From the NCBI GenBank assembly GCA_002448815.1, contig DKAJ01000012.1, positions 1 through 52,321 of the forward strand: 52,321 nucleotides of DNA, written 5' to 3'. The notes under the pieces were generated by a model that searched no databases, was not told the DNA's origin, and saw nothing but the letters and a program-made list of their open reading frames with translations. Made by a program: the position numbers and the translations under genes. Below are positions 48,598-52,321 of the stretch, in pieces. The stretch is from Micavibrio sp. UBA6929 (GTDB taxonomy: Bacteria > Pseudomonadota > Alphaproteobacteria > Micavibrionales > Micavibrionaceae). Every line of letters starts with the position of its first letter. The first letter of the stretch is position 1.

Positions 48598-49572
48598 ATG
48601 AAGCAAGCTTTTTACGAGAAATTTGGCTGGACTGAGGTCGAGGTGCTCCCCCAAGATGGCACTGCGCGTACATATACGCGGGTTGAAAAGGGCGGCAAAC
48701 ATGCGCTTGTCATGGATATTCCACAAGATGAGAATACGATGCTGGAATATCTGCGCATTGGCAGTTATTTGCGCGATAATGGCGTGCGCGTTCCCGAAAT
48801 CTATGAACTAGAAGCACATAACGGCTTTGCCTTGATCGAGGATTTTGGCAGTCTTCCCATGCGCATCGCCGTGCAAGAAAGCGCCAGCGCGCAAAAAGAG
48901 ATCTATCAAAAGGCCTTTGTCATGCTTGAGCAGCTCAAGGCCCTGAGTGATGTGCCGCCGCTGTGCGTTTATGAAAGCAACGCTGTGCATAAAGGCCGCC
49001 GCCGCGTTATGGAGTGGTATTTGCCTGCCGCGCAAAAACGCACGATTGGCGCGGATTTGGTGGATGAATATCTGGCCATTTGGGATGGCATTGAAAAAAC
49101 ACTGCCGCCTTATAAGCGCGGCTTTGTTCACGGTGATTATCACGTTGATAATATTATGGTTTTATCAGACGGATCGCTCGGCCTGATTGATTTCCAAGAT
49201 GCCATGTTTGGCAGTCCGCTTTATGACCTTGGCAATTTGCTTGAGGATATGCGCGCAGATGTTCCCGCCGATATACAAAAAATTGCGGTTGATAAACTGA
49301 CCGAGGACGAGCGCACGTGGATGCGCATCCTCACAACGCAGTTCCATTGCCGTTTGCTAGGGCAATGTTTGTTGTGGCCTATTCGCCAAAATAAACCGCA
49401 ATATATGCGATTTTTACCGCGGCTTGAGGCCTATGTGCGTGATGCCTTGGCGCGGGATCCGCTTTTGTTGCCGTTAAAACAGTTCTTTGACGATTTAGGG
49501 CTTGATTTCACGCTCTCTAACGACTTGAATATCGATGAAGTGAAGGGCTTCATCAGTGACGAAGCCTTTTAA
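48598..49572 (+). CDS. amgK: Aminoglycoside-phosphotransferase-fold kinase, AmgK-like
   Basis: The 324 residues have the APH kinase core: a Lys/Glu N-lobe, the catalytic loop FVHGDYHVDNIM (about 177-188), the metal motif LIDFQDAMFGSPLYDLGNLL with Asp, and LLEDMRADVP. DYHVDN followed by Gly-Leu-Ile-Asp-Phe-Gln-Asp is the pattern of AmgK, which phosphorylates N-acetylmuramate and N-acetylglucosamine at C1 in peptidoglycan recycling. The partner murU is not in the window. It is coupled to the unknown gene behind the sigma-54 signature. Another small-molecule kinase cannot be excluded. Confidence 0.75.
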   Translation: MKQAFYEKFGWTEVEVLPQDGTARTYTRVEKGGKHALVMDIPQDENTMLEYLRIGSYLRDNGVRVPEIYELEAHNGFALIEDFGSLPMRIAVQESASAQKEIYQKAFVMLEQLKALSDVPPLCVYESNAVHKGRRRVMEWYLPAAQKRTIGADLVDEYLAIWDGIEKTLPPYKRGFVHGDYHVDNIMVLSDGSLGLIDFQDAMFGSPLYDLGNLLEDMRADVPADIQKIAVDKLTEDERTWMRILTTQFHCRLLGQCLLWPIRQNKPQYMRFLPRLEAYVRDALARDPLLLPLKQFFDDLGLDFTLSNDLNIDEVKGFISDEAF

Positions 49573-49606
49573 GATTAATCATTGTTTTTAAAAAGGGTGT
49601 CTATCC

Positions 49607-50809
49607 ATGTCGTTTGTCGCAGACCGTCTAAGCCGTATTAAACCATCTCCTACGATTGCTGTTACAACCAAGGCCGCAGAATTGCGCGCTGCGGGGCGTG
49701 ATGTGATTGGCCTTGGCGCGGGGGAGCCTGATTTTGATACGCCTGATTTTATTAAAAACGCCGCGAAAAAGGCGATGGACGAAGGCAAAACAAAATACAC
49801 ACCTGTTGATGGCACGCCAGAGCTTAAAGACGCGATCATTGCCAAGTTTAAACGTGACAATGATCTTGATTATGCACGCGACCAAATTACCGTTGGAACA
49901 GGCGGCAAGCAGGTCTTGTATAACGCATTGATGGCCTCTGTGAACCCAGGTGATGAAGTTATTATTCCTGCGCCATACTGGGTGTCTTACCCTGATATGG
50001 TTCTTTTGGCCGAAGGTACGCCAGTGATCGTGCCGTGCACGGCTGACAACAATTTCCGCATGTCTGCCGCAGATCTTGAGGCCGCAATCACGCCGAAAAC
50101 AAAATGGCTCATTTTTAACTCGCCTTCAAACCCAACTGGCGCGGGCTATACCAAGGATGAGATTAAGGCGCTGACGGATGTGCTGCTCAAACATCCGCAC
50201 GTTAACGTGATGACCGATGATATGTACGAGCATCTGTTATATGATGGCGGTGTTTATGCAACGCCTGCACAGGTGGAGCCAAAGCTTTATGATCGTACAT
50301 TGACGATTAATGGCGTGTCTAAGTCTTATTCGATGACAGGCTGGCGCATTGGTTATGCTGGCGGCCCGAAAGAGCTCATTAAGGCGATGGCGAAAATTCA
50401 ATCACAAAGCACAAGCAACCCATGCTCGATCTCTCAGGCGGCCGCGCACGAAGCGCTTAGCGGCGATCAATCCTTCCTGAAAGAATGGGTTGCAGCCTTC
50501 CAAGAGCGCCGCGACCTTGTCGTGTCGATGCTCAATGAGGCAGAAGGACTTGAGTGCATTAAACCTGAAGGCGCATTTTATGTGTATCCATCATGCGCAG
50601 GGTGCCTTGGTAAAACAACGCCAGACGGTACCGTGATCCAAAACGATCAAGATTTTGTGACATATCTGCTTGAGGCCGAGGGCGTGGCTGCCGTGCATGG
50701 CGAAGCATTTGGCTTGTCGCCGCATTTTCGTGTATCTTATGCGACCAGCCTTGATGTCCTCAAAGAAGCATGTACCCGCATTCAGCGCGCATGCGCAGCG
50801 CTAAAATAA
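49607..50809 (+). CDS. aspC: Aspartate aminotransferase (class I PLP aminotransferase)
   Basis: Interconverts aspartate and oxaloacetate with 2-oxoglutarate/glutamate; some alphaproteobacterial members also act on prephenate. The 400 residues contain VIGLGAGEPDFDTPDFIK near 34-51, NSPSNPTGAGY near 170, the PLP Lys in NGVSKSYSMTGWRIGYAGG, and SQSTSNPCSISQAAAHEAL. It starts 34 bases after the amgK-like gene and ends near a hairpin shared with the convergent patatin gene. Confidence 0.93.
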   Translation: MSFVADRLSRIKPSPTIAVTTKAAELRAAGRDVIGLGAGEPDFDTPDFIKNAAKKAMDEGKTKYTPVDGTPELKDAIIAKFKRDNDLDYARDQITVGTGGKQVLYNALMASVNPGDEVIIPAPYWVSYPDMVLLAEGTPVIVPCTADNNFRMSAADLEAAITPKTKWLIFNSPSNPTGAGYTKDEIKALTDVLLKHPHVNVMTDDMYEHLLYDGGVYATPAQVEPKLYDRTLTINGVSKSYSMTGWRIGYAGGPKELIKAMAKIQSQSTSNPCSISQAAAHEALSGDQSFLKEWVAAFQERRDLVVSMLNEAEGLECIKPEGAFYVYPSCAGCLGKTTPDGTVIQNDQDFVTYLLEAEGVAAVHGEAFGLSPHFRVSYATSLDVLKEACTRIQRACAALK

Positions 50810-50832
50810 AGGCGTAGCCGCGTCTTTTATTT
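50803..50832. terminator. Possible bidirectional terminator between aspC and the patatin gene
   Basis: AAATAAAGGCG and CGTCTTTTATTT form an A/T-sided stem with one bulge and a six-base loop (about 50804-50832), with T-rich sequence on both strands. It covers the aspC stop and lies just past the patatin stop. The stem is imperfect. Confidence 0.4.
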
Positions 50833-52029
50833 GCTGAAAAATGAAAACCAGCCGCGATTGTCTTTTGCTTTCGCGGCTTTTTCTTGTGTGTTGGCTTCGT
50901 AATTGGCCACAAGAATATCACACAGCGCATCAAGGCGGTCTTTTTGCTCTTCAATCATGGCTTTGGCAAAGCGCTTCATTGCGGCGATATTCTCTGGCGT
51001 CGCGTCATCAATCTGGCGTGAAGGCTTGTGCGCAGGGTCACATGAAATCAATGACTTATTAAAGATATAAAGATCATCGCCTAGCGTGTCGTTAAAGCTC
51101 TCAATCAGGGCTGATTCTGGTGCATGGAATAGAATGTTAATCAGTGGCAAATCGTTGGCTGGATCAACGACGCCAATATTGCCGTAACTATTCCAGTCAT
51201 CTTTGCTGATCGAGGGGAGGGTATAACCTGTGCCAAGTAAGATCATGATTGTGCGCTCGTCATCATCCAAATGCTGACGCACTGCGCCATGATAATTTAC
51301 GCAAGGGTTATCAAATAAACTGCCATCAATGCCGCTTACGGGCTTGCTGTCCATATCAAAGTGATGGCAGGGGAAATATGTTGGCGCTGCGGTGCTGCCC
51401 ATTACTGCATCATACAGCGATACCGTCGGTGCAGGCTTTGCATTGAGCATAGGCGCCTTGATATGCTTCATCCAAACGGCATGCCCGCCCTCGGTTAAAA
51501 AGTTATTCTTCGTATGCACTGGTGCATTCTCATCTTCGCCGTCTTCTAAAACGGGGTCGAGCGCCGCGCCATCAATGTTATATGTCGAAATAATGAGGCT
51601 TTTTAAGGAATCTTGCAGGCGCGTTTCCCCATAAAGCAGTTTCAGGCAACGCGAAAGCTCCGCCGGAGAGTAGTGACCAAGGCGCATAATATTGCGCAAT
51701 TTACTGATGCGCATTGTGCGGTTGTTAAAATCATGGATCAACGCGCGAAAGTCACGAAAGCTATCCGTTGGGAAGATATGCTTGCCTTCGCGCTCGTAAA
51801 ATTTAATGAGGTGACGCGCACGATATTTCGGACGGCCAGGGCGGTGCGGGTGCGGAACGTTAAGCGCCGCGTTGAGGATAGATCCTGTTGAAGGGCCGCA
51901 AAAAACATCCACCAGATCAACCATGCGCAGGCCTGTGCGCTCTTCCATATAATTCATAAGCGAGGCAGGGATGATGCCGCGCATTCCGCCACCATAACTG
52001 AACAGAACGACTTTTGTTTTTGATGTCAT
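50827..52029 (-). CDS. Patatin-like phospholipase
   Basis: The 400-residue protein shows the three patatin blocks: the oxyanion loop YGGGMRGIIPASLM near residues 13-26, the nucleophile motif FCGPSTGSILNAAL (Gly-x-Ser-x-Gly, Ser47) and the catalytic Asp in GIDGSLFDNP near residue 235. It is a serine acyl hydrolase of membrane lipids. No signal peptide; a Lys/Glu/Ala tail with WFSFFSK at the end could associate with membranes. It stands alone on the minus strand. Intracellular lipase, secreted effector or defence effector are all possible; nothing nearby chooses. Confidence 0.88.
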   Translation of the reverse strand: MTSKTKVVLFSYGGGMRGIIPASLMNYMEERTGLRMVDLVDVFCGPSTGSILNAALNVPHPHRPGRPKYRARHLIKFYEREGKHIFPTDSFRDFRALIHDFNNRTMRISKLRNIMRLGHYSPAELSRCLKLLYGETRLQDSLKSLIISTYNIDGAALDPVLEDGEDENAPVHTKNNFLTEGGHAVWMKHIKAPMLNAKPAPTVSLYDAVMGSTAAPTYFPCHHFDMDSKPVSGIDGSLFDNPCVNYHGAVRQHLDDDERTIMILLGTGYTLPSISKDDWNSYGNIGVVDPANDLPLINILFHAPESALIESFNDTLGDDLYIFNKSLISCDPAHKPSRQIDDATPENIAAMKRFAKAMIEEQKDRLDALCDILVANYEANTQEKAAKAKDNRGWFSFFSK

Positions 52030-52280
52030 TTAGATTTATAGATTATTTTCAGATACATACAGTTATATCATAGCCGAAAAGCGCATCACATTAAAGCAAA
52101 TAGCATGCTGCTTGGCAGCAAGGAGCTTTGGAAAATTAGAAAAAACGCATAAAAAGTGCACTCAAGTATCTTTTTAAGTGATTTTGCGATTTTTTCGCAA
52201 TTTTATAATAAAAAGTATGGAAAACGGTTTTGAACTGTGTCATAACTATTTTCGGTTATACATATTTTCTTTGTATAACG

Positions 52281-52320
52281 CCCAGCAAAAAAATAAAAAA
52301 AAGCGAGCCATAAAGGCTCG
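52281..52320 (-). terminator. Terminator for a minus-strand gene beyond the window
   Basis: CGAGCC (52304-52309) and GGCTCG (52315-52320) form a 6-bp stem with a 5-base loop. On the minus strand it is followed by CTTTTTTTTATTTTTTT (52303-52286). It would end a transcript entering from the right edge. The rest of 52030-52280 is AT-rich, with no recognised gene; it should hold the patatin promoter. Confidence 0.65.
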
Positions 52321-52321
52321 G

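Noticed and set aside
50827..52029. CBASS anti-phage system with patatin effector
   Set aside because: No nucleotide cyclase or accessory gene is adjacent inside the window; recorded only as an open possibility.
52217..52321. Partial open frame at the right edge
   Set aside because: It has no ribosome site, is Lys-rich because of A-runs, and covers the terminator for the unseen minus-strand gene.

Overview
The window looks like an ordinary chromosomal stretch of a Gram-negative alphaproteobacterium with moderate GC. Supporting signs are the gene order serS-pcm-nlpD followed by yajC-secD-secF and an Mth938 (NDUFAF3-like) gene, a squalene-synthase-like NDUFAF6 relative, folate-dependent TrmFO, a seven-iron ferredoxin with a thioredoxin-reductase-like ferredoxin reductase, and outer-membrane genes (LpxR-type deacylase, beta-barrels). 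I cannot fix the order; the mix of genes would suit a Micavibrio/Rhodospirillales-like lineage, but that is inference. No phage, insertion sequence, CRISPR array or plasmid function was seen. Layout: 1-417 holds the 3' end of a 23S rRNA, a complete 5S rRNA and a terminator. 418-1040 is AT-rich with two tiny unrecognised ORFs. 1054-5406 carries an FkbM-type methyltransferase, ung, a PQ-loop-like membrane protein with a histidine phosphatase, and a large unknown gene. 5533-11394 is a plus-strand run: fabI, a hotdog thioesterase, aroC, sppA, then a DUF2946-like protein and a His-rich outer-membrane protein. 11516-20667 is a minus-strand run: maeB, mgtE, a GNAT gene, a class A penicillin-binding protein, dxs and a HAD phosphatase, read from right to left. 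A tRNA-Leu(GAG), lipB and a degenerate phosphatase-like gene follow. 22267-34337 contains the serS...yajC-secDF...NDUFAF3/NDUFAF6 block, interrupted by two minus-strand insertions: a small metal-handling cassette (MerT-like, MerP-like, beta-barrel, Cys-rich periplasmic protein) and lpxR-sodB. 34363-40002 has trmFO, a TerB-like gene, fdxA-cysK-tauE, the ferredoxin/flavodoxin reductase and a single-domain response regulator. 40118-45447 has mutS, coaBC, an acidic Ala-rich membrane-anchored protein and ubiE. 45485-50809 has murJ-trpS, a gene of unknown function behind a sigma-54-type promoter and coupled to an AmgK-like sugar kinase, and an aspartate aminotransferase. A patatin-like phospholipase closes the window. 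Most genes are housekeeping: envelope building and recycling (PBP1A, MurJ, AmgK, NlpD, FabI, LpxR), protein export (YajC-SecDF, SppA), cofactors and isoprenoids (Dxs, LipB, CoaBC, UbiE, AroC), translation (SerS, TrpS, TrmFO, tRNA) and repair (Ung, MutS). The less ordinary items are the sigma-54 signature before an unknown-amgK pair, a histone-like Lys/Ala tail on YajC, two histidine-phosphatase-fold proteins with altered catalytic residues, a likely frameshifted or overlapping metal gene behind a near-consensus, nearly leaderless promoter, a terminator/promoter overlap ahead of mgtE, and several small proteins with clear promoters but no recognised family. I found no clearly novel multi-gene defence or biosynthetic system.
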